From the NCBI RefSeq assembly GCF_002246015.1, contig NZ_NOLJ01000002.1, positions 100,567-164,566 of the forward strand: 64,000 bases of DNA, given 5' to 3'. The notes under the pieces are model-generated. The model searched no databases and was not told the origin of the DNA. It was given only the letters and a program-made list of their open reading frames with translations. Below are positions 30,093 through 38,706 of the stretch, piece after piece. Source of the DNA: Nostoc sp. 'Peltigera membranacea cyanobiont' 210A (GTDB lineage Bacteria; Cyanobacteriota; Cyanobacteriia; Cyanobacteriales; Nostocaceae). The translations under genes were made by a program, and so were the position numbers. The first letter of the stretch is position 1. Each line of letters starts with the position of its first letter.

Positions 30093-30362
30093 TTAATTTT
30101 TAATTGCTGCACGATCGCTGCCAATGACTCGATGGCCGATCAAGGGGAACAGTCTGCGGTAAGACCAATGCATACTTAGGAAAATCAGACTTACTAAAGT
30201 CAGCAGCATGACGCCCAGAATCGTTGTATATGACTTGGTGCGCCACCAAAATCCATTTGCACCTAGTCGCACAAGCTTCCATAAGCTAGCTATATCGACG
30301 CTTTCGGAATCGTGAATGGTGATTGCTAAGGATGCTGCTGTGTTTTGTCGTGCAATTGTCAT
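30093..30362 (-). CDS. Small hypothetical membrane protein
   Basis: 89 residues. The start at 30362 is fixed by a good ribosome site AAAGGAG about 8 bases upstream; the earlier in-frame ATG lacks one. A polar N-terminus is followed by one clear membrane segment (ILGVMLLTLVSLIFLSM, about 54-70) and a basic tail (YRRLFPL, RAAIKN). No family recognised. Confidence 0.6.
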   Translation of the reverse strand: MTIARQNTAASLAITIHDSESVDIASLWKLVRLGANGFWWRTKSYTTILGVMLLTLVSLIFLSMHWSYRRLFPLIGHRVIGSDRAAIKN

Positions 30363-30592
30363 TTTAATTACTCCTTTAAACCCAAATGCCAAGGTATTTA
30401 ATCTTAAACTACGGCAATACGATAGATTTAGTGTTATTTGTATTTAATATCTCATAGCTTGATGCAAGAAGCAAGTTTTAAGGGGATTATGAATCGGGGA
30501 TTGGGCATTAGTATTAAAAATTAGGTATTTACTAGATTGAAAACTATTCTCTAGTCCGAGTCCCTACTCCCAGTCCCCAATTCCCAGTTAAA

Positions 30593-31225
30593 ATGCCTAA
30601 TCAAATTTGGTTATCACAGTTGCAAAAACATCGAGCGATCGCAGTCATCCGCGCCCCCCAAATCGAAGTGGGACAGCAAATGGCAATGGCTGTAGCATCT
30701 GGGGGAATGCAGCTAATTGAGATTACCTGGAATAGCGATCGCGCTGGGGAATTAATCAGTCAACTACGTTCGGAATTACCAGCCTGTATCATTGGCACTG
30801 GTACGCTATTCAATGTGCAGCAGCTAGAAGAAGCGATCGCATCTGGGGCGCAATTCCTTTTCACACCCCACGTTGATTCGGCAATGATTCAAGCAGCACA
30901 AGAAAAAAATGTGCCTATTATACCAGGAGCTATGACTCCTACAGAAATTGTTACCGCTTGGAATCAGGGCGCTAGTTGTGTAAAAGTGTTTCCCGTGCAG
31001 GCAGTGGGAGGGACTAACTATATCAAAAGTTTGCAAGGGCCGCTGGGTAAGATTCCCTTAATTCCTACTGGCGGCGTGACTCTCGAAAATGCCAAAGAAT
31101 TTTTGCAAGCTGGAGCGATCGCTGTCGGTTTGAGCGGGGAATTATTTCCCCAAAAGCTTGTCATAGAGGGAAATTGGTCAGCGATCGCAACTCAGGCAAA
31201 AAACCTAATGCAACAGTTAGGTTAA
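30593..31225 (+). CDS. eda: KDPG/KHG aldolase (2-dehydro-3-deoxyphosphogluconate aldolase)
   Basis: Cleaves KDPG to pyruvate and glyceraldehyde 3-phosphate (Entner-Doudoroff pathway), and 4-hydroxy-2-oxoglutarate. 210 residues, class I barrel: AVIRAPQIEVG near 14, the Glu of QLIEITWNS near 43, GTGTLFN, FLFTPHVDSAM, and the Schiff-base Lys in ASCVKVFPVQAVGG (about 130). LIPTGGVTLENAKEFLQAGA binds phosphate. Single-gene unit; STRR-like CCCAGTC bases lie just upstream. Confidence 0.93.
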   Translation: MPNQIWLSQLQKHRAIAVIRAPQIEVGQQMAMAVASGGMQLIEITWNSDRAGELISQLRSELPACIIGTGTLFNVQQLEEAIASGAQFLFTPHVDSAMIQAAQEKNVPIIPGAMTPTEIVTAWNQGASCVKVFPVQAVGGTNYIKSLQGPLGKIPLIPTGGVTLENAKEFLQAGAIAVGLSGELFPQKLVIEGNWSAIATQAKNLMQQLG

Positions 31226-31338
31226 CTTAGAATCAAATCATCAAACATTCACGTCTATTAAAGTAATAGATATGGAAATAAAGGTGAAACCTGATAAGTT
31301 TCTCAAGACCCCATGATTTGAGTGTGAGTGTATCTAAA

Positions 31339-31854
31339 ATGAAAAGACAAATTTCTCCTGACTGGGTGCGTCGCTTACAAATAATCCTCACTGGTACGGT
31401 ACTGTCCCTAAGTGTTTTTACTACTACTGGAACCAGTGAAGTTTGGGCGAATTCCAAAACTCAAGTAATTGCACAAAAAATCCAGACATTACAACAATCA
31501 AATCAGCGCTGGATTCAAATTGATCTTTCCAAGCAAAGATTAATAGCTTGGCAAGGTGACAAAGTTGTTTATGGAAGTGCTATTTCCTCTGGCAAAAAAG
31601 CCACTCCTACTCTTGTTGGTACTTTTAAGGTTCAATCCAAGTTTAAAACTACGCGGATGCAGGGAGAAAACTACAATGTTCCCAACGTTCCTTATGCGAT
31701 GTTTTACCAAGGTAATTACGCTATTCACGGAGCTTACTGGCATAAGAGATTTGGCACTCCAGTGAGCCACGGCTGTGTGAATATCGCACCTAAACATGCA
31801 AAATGGCTATTCGAGTGGGCATCGGTAGGGACACCAATAGTCATTCATAAATAG
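31339..31854 (+). CDS. L,D-transpeptidase (YkuD domain), copy 1
   Basis: Forms 3-3 peptidoglycan cross-links or attaches proteins to peptidoglycan. ATG at 31339 gives 171 residues and the best signal peptide (MKRQISPDWVRRLQIILTGT, cleavage about 40). YkuD domain about 60-171 with the active-site block IHGAYWHKRFG and SHGCVNIAP, Cys being the nucleophile. It has a tandem paralog 450 bases downstream; both have a single YkuD domain and no LysM or PG-binding domain. Confidence 0.9.
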   Translation: MKRQISPDWVRRLQIILTGTVLSLSVFTTTGTSEVWANSKTQVIAQKIQTLQQSNQRWIQIDLSKQRLIAWQGDKVVYGSAISSGKKATPTLVGTFKVQSKFKTTRMQGENYNVPNVPYAMFYQGNYAIHGAYWHKRFGTPVSHGCVNIAPKHAKWLFEWASVGTPIVIHK

Positions 31855-31920
31855 TAGGTGAAGTAGCCAAAAGGTAATTTAGGTAAAATTATAAATAACA
31901 ACAAATCAAGACAATTAAGT

Positions 31921-31950
31921 GATTCCCAGCAATATTTTATGCTGGGAATC
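31921..31950 (+). terminator. Hairpin after first L,D-transpeptidase
   Basis: GATTCCCAGCA and TGCTGGGAATC form a perfect 11-bp stem with an 8-base AT-rich loop, 66 bases after the stop. There is no strong T run, but the position fits a terminator. Confidence 0.6.
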
Positions 31951-32221
31951 TTCGGAGTCGGAATTACTGAATTTGAAATAAAATTTAGAAAAGGGCATTT
32001 AACGATTTGTCCAAAAAATAAGCGGGAATCCTGACAATTCCTCCATGAAATTACAAATGCAAACATAAATTTGGGGAAAGTTTGTATTTAAGCATTTAAA
32101 TGACAGATTTTTGTAAAGGTTGTCCTTTGTAATTAGTCATTGGTCATTAGTCATCATTTAACCAAGAATAAATGACAAGTGACAAATAAAAGATGAACTG
32201 CGTAAATCCTGCACAGAAAGC

Positions 32222-32263
32222 AAGTAATTTTCTGGAAATTTGTAGTTTTCCAGAAAATTACTT
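32222..32263. other. Perfect 17-bp inverted repeat upstream of second L,D-transpeptidase
   Basis: AAGTAATTTTCTGGAAA and TTTCCAGAAAATTACTT flank an 8-base loop, ending 40 bases before the ATG. It could be an operator or a 5' UTR hairpin. Its place in the leader rather than after a gene argues against a terminator for gene 1, which already has one. Confidence 0.55.
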
Positions 32264-32302
32264 CACTTGATGATTTTTGCGTAGTTTAGAAGGTGAGGCA
32301 TA

Positions 32303-32836
32303 ATGCAATCCTGGATTCGCAGTGGTGGAATTCGTTCTTCAGGAACTTTTTGTACAGGCGTGGCGCTGATGGTGGTGACTTTATTCTCTTGGTCATCGCC
32401 GTTAACAGGTACACCCAACTCGACTACAGCAACAGCCACATCAGTCGATGAAAACAGCATTACTGTATCTAATAATATTAGCCAACCTCGCTGGATTGAA
32501 ATTGATTTGTCAGAGCAACGTTTACGTGCATGGGAAGGTAATAAACTTGTTCATTCATATCGCATTTCTGGAGGTAAGCGAGCGACTCCTACACCCATAG
32601 GTAGATTTCGGATTAATTCTAAGTATCGTATTAACAGAATGCGAGGCAGAGGCTACAACATTCCTGACGTTCCTTACACAATGTATTTCTACAGAGGGTA
32701 TGCCATTCACGGGGCTTATTGGCATAATCGTTTTGGGACTCCAGTCAGTCACGGTTGCGTAAATTTACCTGTTAAGCAAGCTCGTAATCTTTACAACTGG
32801 GCTTCAACGGGAACATTAGTAGTTGTGCGAAAATAA
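32303..32836 (+). CDS. L,D-transpeptidase (YkuD domain), copy 2
   Basis: 177 residues with an N-terminal signal or anchor (about 14-32, [15 protein letters not shown]) and a YkuD domain about 65-177. Active-site blocks [11 protein letters not shown] and [10 protein letters not shown] match the first copy, as do the [12 protein letters not shown] and YNIPDVPY segments. Periplasmic peptidoglycan cross-linking is the family role. It arose by tandem duplication with its upstream neighbour. Confidence 0.9.
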   Translation: MQSWIRSGGIRSSGTFCTGVALMVVTLFSWSSPLTGTPNSTTATATSVDENSITVSNNISQPRWIEIDLSEQRLRAWEGNKLVHSYRISGGKRATPTPIGRFRINSKYRINRMRGRGYNIPDVPYTMYFYRGYAIHGAYWHNRFGTPVSHGCVNLPVKQARNLYNWASTGTLVVVRK

Positions 32837-32873
32837 TTGCTAATTCGTAATTAAGAGTTGCAATTCTTCCTTT

Positions 32874-32921
32874 GATGTATAGACGGGTGCGTTCATGGAG
32901 TTAAGCACCTGTCTATACATC
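32874..32921 (+). terminator. 17-bp stem-loop after second L,D-transpeptidase
   Basis: GATGTATAGACGGGTGC pairs with GCACCTGTCTATACATC (one G-T wobble) around a 14-base loop, 37 bases after the stop. Likely terminator or 3' end structure; no long T run follows. Confidence 0.6.
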
Positions 32922-32960
32922 TTGCTAGACTAAAAACAATCTTTAAGGGATTCAGGAGCT

Positions 32961-33242
32961 ATGAGCGTCATAATTACTCAACCTCTCACATTGGAAGAGT
33001 TTCTGAAGCTCCCAGAAACAAAGCCTGCGAGTGAATATATTAACGGAGAGATTATTCAAAAGCCAATGCCAAAAGGGAGACACAGCCGCTTACAAGGCAA
33101 GCTCTGTGCTGTTATCAATGAAGTCACAGAGAATAAGAAGATTGCCTATGGGTTTCCCGAATTGCGGTGTACTTTTGGTGGAAGTAAGGGTCATTTTTCC
33201 ATTTATCCTTATCGTATTCTGCGTGGGTCAAAATGTATTTAA
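32961..33242 (+). pseudogene. Uma2-family nuclease fragment (5' part only)
   Basis: The N-terminal half of a Uma2 (DUF820) protein: TLEEFLKLPETKPASEYING, IIQKPMPKGRHSRLQ, FPELRCTFGG. Full members are about 190 residues and carry PD-(D/E)XK catalytic Asp and Glu-x-Lys in the missing C-terminal half. From about 33184 the reading frame enters the antisense of a higB tail, which supplies an accidental stop. The gene is truncated by a deletion or recombination. Confidence 0.85.
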
Positions 33243-33624
33243 GATAAATTATTTGGTCACTATAAACCAAATCAATATCATATCATGTCCGCATAATTAG
33301 TTATGTTAACCACAGTCATTACACCCCACCCCCAACCCCTCCCCGCTTGCGGGGAGGGGAGACAAAGCGTAGCTTTGGCGGGGTGGGGTTCTTCGGTTTT
33401 AATAAGCAATCAAGCGGACATGATATCAGACGGTATTTGTTGCCTTTGATATTAAAAACAGTCGAATTTCCAACAGCTTCTGTTTGAGGATAAACTGCTT
33501 GCACTTGGGCAAGATTATTCCATGTAGCTTTATTGGCAGCCTTGTACCAGTTTTTAAGTGCATCACAGGAATCAGCATAATTTTGGCAAAATTCGCGCAG
33601 CTTTTTCCGACTAATGATGTGCAT
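33180..33624 (-). pseudogene. higB: HigB-family toxin split by a MITE-like element
   Basis: The 5' part (33427-33624) encodes MHIISRKKLREFCQNYADS through VFNIKGNKYRL. The element at 33280-33426 then interrupts. On its far side (33279 down to about 33180) the same frame resumes with DIDLVYSDQIIYLKYILTHA, EYDKDKWKNDPYF, the classical HigB C-terminus. HigB toxins are ribosome-dependent mRNA interferases of about 95-100 residues. No HigA antitoxin gene follows; the tail abuts a uma2 fragment. The toxin cannot be made intact. Confidence 0.88.
33280..33426. mobile_element. MITE-like element in higB (copy 1, 147 bp)
   Basis: Perfect 13-bp terminal inverted repeats ATATCATGTCCGC and GCGGACATGATAT bound a 147-base non-coding segment. 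Inside are a GC-rich hairpin (CTCCCCGC/GCGGGGAG), AAGCGTAGCTTTGGCG and GGGGTGGGGTTCTT. The split higB frame on both sides proves insertion. A second copy lies at 55099-55274 in the opposite orientation. ATAT or GATAT at both edges may include a target duplication. Confidence 0.85.
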
Positions 33625-33629
33625 TATAT

Positions 33630-35228
33630 CTAACTCAACTGTGCCACAAGTTGATTCTCCAAAAGTGTGTCATTAGTTAACAAGTCTTCAACGGTGATTC
33701 GCAAAAAGCGTTGTTCATCAACTTGAAAGAGGATTTTGATACGATCGCTTCCAGGATATCCGGTTGGTGTCAGTTGGGCAATTGTCTTCGCACCTTCTCG
33801 ATCGTTGAGGGGTTTGACGCTGGTTTCACTATTGTCCATACGGCGAGTAATTAAGCGATCGCCATCAAAATAAACTTCAGTACTACCTGTATCTGCTCCC
33901 AATTCTCCCATAATTAGTTCAATGCTGGGCTGATTTTCTACAGAAGCGCCTAAGACTAATTCCACTGGCTGACTCATTGGATATGCCTGTCCAGCTTTAA
34001 TTAAAGAATGCCATTTGTGGCGCTGATTGCGGCGATCCCAGTAGCGGATACCATAACTATGGTAAAGAAAGTCTTTGATTTGTATCCCTTGTGCTAACTG
34101 TAATGCACCTTGAGCGATCGCTTCAAAGGGACGTTCGCAACGGATTTTTTCTGGTTCAAAATACTGTTTGATCCATGTCTGCACTGCTGGCAATTGCACT
34201 GTCCCACCAACTAACAAAACTGCATTAATATCTGGAAGTTCTATCCCTTGCCGTTTTGCTTGCTGCAACAGTGTCGTCATTGATTCATCGAGTAACTCAA
34301 AAAATGCGTGTTCTTTGAGAATATTATCAAAAGTATCACGGTTTAGTTCCAGTTCATAGCTTTCAAATGTCTCATCATCAAAATAAACTTCACTAGCTTG
34401 GTTTTGAGTTGATAGCTGAATTTTTACCCGTTCTGCCAATCGTGTTGTCAAGGGACTTACCGCCAACTCTTGAGTTTTGGCAAAGTAATCTACTAACCAG
34501 TTATCAATATCAGTACCGCCCAGATTTTGCCCAGCTTTCGCCAAGACACGGGCAGTTTTGACTTTTTGTTTTGAATCTTCAGCCAAGGACTTATTACCCC
34601 ACTTCAGGATAAATCCTAGCGGTTTGGTGGTTGCTTGGACACCTCGATCCAACTGGACAAGAGACAAATCCAAAGTACCGCCACCAAAGTCAATCACCAA
34701 GAGAATTTCTCGATCTGCCAAGCCATAACCCAAGGCGGCGGCTGTAGGTTCATCCAGCATTCGCACTTGTTCGACGGGAAGGGCTTGACAAACTTTACCC
34801 AACCAGTGACGATAAGCTTCAAAACTGTCTACGGGTACGGTTAACACGAGAGAATCTAAGCCACCTTCCAGAGGTGCTAGTTGTTCAATTACTTGAGTGA
34901 GGAACCATTGCCCGACTTGTTCAAAGGTAACAATTTGCCCATCTAGTTCGGGTAAGAAACCTTGAATATCTGCACCAATACCGCGTTTGAAGCTGCGGAA
35001 AAATCGCGTTTCGCCCTTGAGGTCAAAACCGCGATCGCGTACTTGTTGCCCGACTAAGACTTTATTTTGGGCTGCGTCTTCAACATAAACCAAGCTGGGA
35101 ATCAGTGGCGGATTGAGACTTTGTTTAATTGATAAACCTGGTAGAGTCAGGGTTTCTGGCTGCTGGGTTACGGGGTTCCAACGAGCAATGACTGTGTTGC
35201 TAGTACCAAAATCGATTGCGATCGCCAT
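33630..35228 (-). CDS. Hsp70 family (DnaK-like) protein
   Basis: 532 residues with an actin-like ATPase domain: IAIDFGTSNTVIARWN at the start (phosphate 1), LDEPTAAALGYGL near 160, VIDFGGGTLDLSLVQL near 180, and AVLLVGGTVQLPAVQTW near 335 (adenosine site). The C-terminal 150 residues are shorter and different from the DnaK substrate domain and lack the lid and an EEVD-like tail. It is probably a specialised Hsp70 such as occurs in several copies in cyanobacteria. It ends 6 bases before the broken higB. Confidence 0.88.
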   Translation of the reverse strand: MAIAIDFGTSNTVIARWNPVTQQPETLTLPGLSIKQSLNPPLIPSLVYVEDAAQNKVLVGQQVRDRGFDLKGETRFFRSFKRGIGADIQGFLPELDGQIVTFEQVGQWFLTQVIEQLAPLEGGLDSLVLTVPVDSFEAYRHWLGKVCQALPVEQVRMLDEPTAAALGYGLADREILLVIDFGGGTLDLSLVQLDRGVQATTKPLGFILKWGNKSLAEDSKQKVKTARVLAKAGQNLGGTDIDNWLVDYFAKTQELAVSPLTTRLAERVKIQLSTQNQASEVYFDDETFESYELELNRDTFDNILKEHAFFELLDESMTTLLQQAKRQGIELPDINAVLLVGGTVQLPAVQTWIKQYFEPEKIRCERPFEAIAQGALQLAQGIQIKDFLYHSYGIRYWDRRNQRHKWHSLIKAGQAYPMSQPVELVLGASVENQPSIELIMGELGADTGSTEVYFDGDRLITRRMDNSETSVKPLNDREGAKTIAQLTPTGYPGSDRIKILFQVDEQRFLRITVEDLLTNDTLLENQLVAQLS

Positions 35229-35806
35229 ATTTTATATTTATTCTCTCGCACGAAGATGCCAAAGCTGCTTTATTTGTGATTATTCTCTATAAGCTACCAA
35301 GAATGCAAATGCGCCCATAGGCTTGCTTCTTTGCATCCCAACCCAGATATCGATTCAGTCTATTGCAGCGAAGTGTTAGCACAGTTAGACAATTGGCTTG
35401 TCAGAAAGCATGGAAATCATTGGCTGTAAATGTATAAAAGGAGCAATAAACTCAACAGCAGGCTTTATCATAGTTCCAGTCTTTTTCTTATTGGCATGAG
35501 GTGCTTAAAACTCACTTCACACGTAGATGCTGAAAGGTCTGAAGCTGAAATGAACAATGATCTTGGACACCCAGCAGGAAAAGGATTAGTTACACCAGAA
35601 CGCTCATCCTATAAAGGAATTCACTACATGGATTGTGTAGTGCGTCAGTACGGGCGAATCGTAGGCGTAAAAAGAGTGAAAGTAATTATAATACTAGTGC
35701 GTATGCCGGCTGAACCCCTTCTAGCTTTGAGATTGTCTCTAATTAGCGTTCCATATCCAATGTTCTGTAACAAATAGTCAAATACTATTACGCGAACGGT
35801 GATAAC
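35229..35806. other. Intergenic region with unassigned open frames
   Basis: 578 bases. A 115-codon plus frame (35430-35777, starting MYKRSNKLNS) is open but matches nothing I know and has no visible ribosome site. A shorter plus frame (about 35296-35430) encodes HPNPDIDSVYCSEVLAQLDN and stops. Both could be remnants of a lost gene. Confidence 0.35.
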
Positions 35807-37948
35807 TTATGTATTAAAGTAATCATTCTTTGCCTTGTCTGTAAGTTTATAAACTACCTTGCCGCCTTCAACTCTCATCCTCAAAATTAATTTCTTTTCT
35901 TCATTTAGTTTCTTTGCTCTTTTTCCAATTAATTGATAAGAGCAATCAAGTTCTTCAGCAATTTCTCCAGGCTTTAAATCCTTTTCTGTTTTATTAATTT
36001 CATACAAAATACTCAATTCTATATGTGGTAACAGCTTACTCTTGTCAATCTTTTCAAGTTCTAATTGTATTGTCTCAGAGTTAGAAATTATGTTCACAGG
36101 GTTATGGCACTCTGGACACAACATTTTATTATATTCAAGATAATGTAGTTCTTCAAATGGAAAACTTTTCTTGCATTTAGGATTAATACAGATGATTCGC
36201 TTGGAGTTCTTTAAAAAATCATCTATTAAACTATTAAAATCAAATGATTTAGAGATGAAATATGTTCTGTAATTAGAACCTTTGGGCTTTCCCCATCTTA
36301 AATTTTCTTTTTTACAGAGTCCATAATTTAAGCAGTAAATGGATTGTTTTTCGCTATTTCTATCACTCCTTTCACTATATTTACTTATAAAAAAGTTCAG
36401 TTCCAAAGTTTTTAAAAAATGCTCATATGTAGGTTTAAAATAAAAATGACTTGTGTAGGGATTAGTTTTAACATCTTCATATTGATTTCCTGTAATTTCA
36501 CCTATAATGATTTTTTTTCTAGTATTACTTAGACTGTCTACAAATTGCTGTAACAATTCTTTTAACTGTAAAATAGATATTTTTTCGTCAAAAGACATCA
36601 TGGAGTAAGTAGTATTATCGAAGAAATGTTCAATGTTTCTTTCAAAATACTTTTGAGATGCCGCCTCAAGAGATTCTCTATTAATCGGTTTATCAAATAC
36701 TATATTTCTTTCACAGCAATAGAAAAGAATATAACCGATTATTCTTGGGACATTCATTGATATCTGAAAAATTAGTTCATAATATGATTCTAAAGGTTCT
36801 TTTTTCGTGTCAAAAAAGTACTCAGCAGGCTTTTCAGTAAAATATTTAATGCGTTTCTCAACTAGCCTTCTAGTAAAATCTATAGCTCTTTCCTCCATAT
36901 TATTTCTGTCTAATTCTGAATAAAGATTGTAAAAATCAAGATCGACTATATCTACTTTACTTTTGTCAATTTTTCCATAATATACTCTATTAGGATATGC
37001 AGCTATTTTGAATTTAATAAACTCGTCTGACCAATTATTTAATGGAGCTAATATAACATCAATTAATACTCGCATTGCTTGGTCATCAATTTCAGAAAAA
37101 TCATCAACAATAATTATTAAACTTTTAACATTTAGAAGAGATAATATATCTTTAATTTGGGTTATAATATCTTTAACTTGAAAAACTTTTAAAAATATAT
37201 CAGAAAATTGCTTATCAACCTCAGTGGCATTCTTTTGTAAGTTTTTTGAATTACTATTTTCAGAATAGCTTGCGTTAATACTTTGTTCTTTTAAATCTAG
37301 TTTTCCTCCTAACTGACTATTTTTTCCAAAAGCACTTTCATTTGTTTTTTCATTGGCATTTTTCCTATGAGTAGAAATTTGTTGCAGCAAAGGTAACTCT
37401 ATAGATTTTAGAAGCTCATTATTTTCTATACTATTTTGTAACTTTTGAAGTTTCTCGCGGACAATGGACGATCTATCTGTCCCAAACAGTTCTTTTATTT
37501 TATCAATTAAAGTATACGATCTCTTATCAATTTCTTTCCTAAGCTCTGATAGAATAGTTTGAATAAAATTTCGCTCTATAAGATAGTTTTGTAGCACATC
37601 ATTAGATATAATGTTTTTTAATTCTTCTAGTCCATTAACGTACTCAGATTTTGAAGATTCAAAAATAGTTTTAGCATCTACATAGCATGATAAATTATTA
37701 TCTTTTTTTCTAAGTTCCTGTTGTATTTTTAAAAAAATTGTAGATTTTCCAGTCCCCTTCCTACCAATAATAAATGTCGTATTTCCTTTCAAGCAGGTTT
37801 TTAAGATTTGTTCATTTGCTAACAAATCAGTATATAAACTACTTAACAAGTTATTACCATTTTCATCAATTAATTCTGCTCTACGATACTTCTTTAATGA
37901 AGCAACAGCTTCTAAAAAATTATCTTTCTCTGATTCTGAATAAGACAT
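35807..37948 (-). CDS. P-loop ATPase with C-terminal zinc ribbon and winged helix
   Basis: 713 residues. Walker A IGRKGTGKST at about 61-70, Walker B-like LIIIVDDFSEID at about 276-287, then sensor-like helices; this resembles the P-loop ATPase group typified by Synechocystis Sll1717, itself related to STAND/KAP-type ATPases. Residues about 588-620 hold two CxxC pairs (CINPKC, CPEC), a zinc ribbon. The last 65 residues look like a winged helix (PGEIAEELDCSYQLIGKRAK). A coiled coil-rich insert lies at about 140-240. The gene is clearly more AT-rich than its neighbours and contains no GCGATCGC over 2.1 kb, suggesting recent transfer. Confidence 0.75.
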   Translation of the reverse strand: MSYSESEKDNFLEAVASLKKYRRAELIDENGNNLLSSLYTDLLANEQILKTCLKGNTTFIIGRKGTGKSTIFLKIQQELRKKDNNLSCYVDAKTIFESSKSEYVNGLEELKNIISNDVLQNYLIERNFIQTILSELRKEIDKRSYTLIDKIKELFGTDRSSIVREKLQKLQNSIENNELLKSIELPLLQQISTHRKNANEKTNESAFGKNSQLGGKLDLKEQSINASYSENSNSKNLQKNATEVDKQFSDIFLKVFQVKDIITQIKDILSLLNVKSLIIIVDDFSEIDDQAMRVLIDVILAPLNNWSDEFIKFKIAAYPNRVYYGKIDKSKVDIVDLDFYNLYSELDRNNMEERAIDFTRRLVEKRIKYFTEKPAEYFFDTKKEPLESYYELIFQISMNVPRIIGYILFYCCERNIVFDKPINRESLEAASQKYFERNIEHFFDNTTYSMMSFDEKISILQLKELLQQFVDSLSNTRKKIIIGEITGNQYEDVKTNPYTSHFYFKPTYEHFLKTLELNFFISKYSERSDRNSEKQSIYCLNYGLCKKENLRWGKPKGSNYRTYFISKSFDFNSLIDDFLKNSKRIICINPKCKKSFPFEELHYLEYNKMLCPECHNPVNIISNSETIQLELEKIDKSKLLPHIELSILYEINKTEKDLKPGEIAEELDCSYQLIGKRAKKLNEEKKLILRMRVEGGKVVYKLTDKAKNDYFNT

Positions 37949-38145
37949 AATTTATATTGGTAAGTAGATGGTTGAATGCATTGTAACATTTATTATAAGG
38001 ACTTATTGGGATCAGTGGGGTGCTATTAATCAGGATTGTTTGACGCAGGGATGATCGCCTGTTTGGGTAAAAGCTATTTTTTGTCAATTTGATAGCGTAG
38101 GTGGCGAAAAAGCTGATTATTTCGTTCACCAATCCAGACGATTAA

Positions 38146-38349
38146 CCCAGACTTATTAATAAGACACATAGCAAACCTATTTACGTAGATTACATTGTTA
38201 AATTGCCTAAGCGATCGCTGGAGGAGTTTTGTCGCTGGGTGTACCGCTTCATGGGCAATGCTCAGTTCATCTACCCTCAGCATCTAGTTGAACAACACCA
38301 GAAATTTGCTCGTGCATTAATAGATCGGTATTCTTCTAAAGCCACATAA
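38146..38349 (+). pseudogene. C-terminal remnant resembling a WYL-domain regulator
   Basis: A 67-codon frame without a start encodes YVDYIVKLPKRSLEEFCRWV, YRFMGNAQFIYPQHLVEQHQ, ARALIDRYSS, then TAA. The pattern (Trp in EFCRWV, then a Pro-x-x-Leu helix and a final Tyr) resembles the C-terminal extension of WYL regulators. The upstream sequence is out of frame and decayed. Similarity is by eye only. Confidence 0.45.
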
Positions 38350-38466
38350 ATCAGCATAATTGACCCACATGACTTTAATGCTGGGTGAAAGTAAAAGTGG
38401 AGGTACTGGCTAATTAGTACAGAAACCTAATCTAACCCGGAGTTTCGGGTTAGTGGTAATTGATCC

Positions 38467-38706
38467 TCAATCTTCATTGCGTAACTGCCAGACTGCACCA
38501 AAAGCGGCCCCACCCCCAGCTAACAATCCAGTACTCATTCCTTGGATAGTTTTTTGGAATGGATCTTGAGTTAGGCACTCACTTGTAACCTTACTGTCTT
38601 CTAGGCAGAGACTACTTTCTGCCCAACCAGCAGTACCTCCTAAAATTACACCAGTGATACTACAAGAAACAATTAGCAGCAAAAGACGTTGTGTTTTTCT
38701 AGCCAT
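38467..38706 (-). CDS. Small hypothetical secreted or membrane protein
   Basis: 79 residues with a signal-like N-terminus (RLLLLIVSCSITGVILGGTA, about 7-26, then GWAES) and a Gly/Ala-rich C-terminal hydrophobic stretch (GLLAGGGAAFGAVW). Two Cys in the middle (SLCLEDSKVTSECL) could form a disulfide. CTAACCCG/CGGGTTAG (38432-38453) forms a hairpin just past its stop. No family recognised. Confidence 0.55.
   Translation of the reverse strand: MARKTQRLLLLIVSCSITGVILGGTAGWAESSLCLEDSKVTSECLTQDPFQKTIQGMSTGLLAGGGAAFGAVWQLRNED

Noticed and set aside
33171..33240. Frameshift repair of the uma2 fragment by reading VIFPFILIVF as a decayed VPDI-VF motif
   Set aside because: The same bases read on the minus strand give a clean HigB C-terminus (LTHAEYDKDKW), so the plus-strand similarity is accidental.
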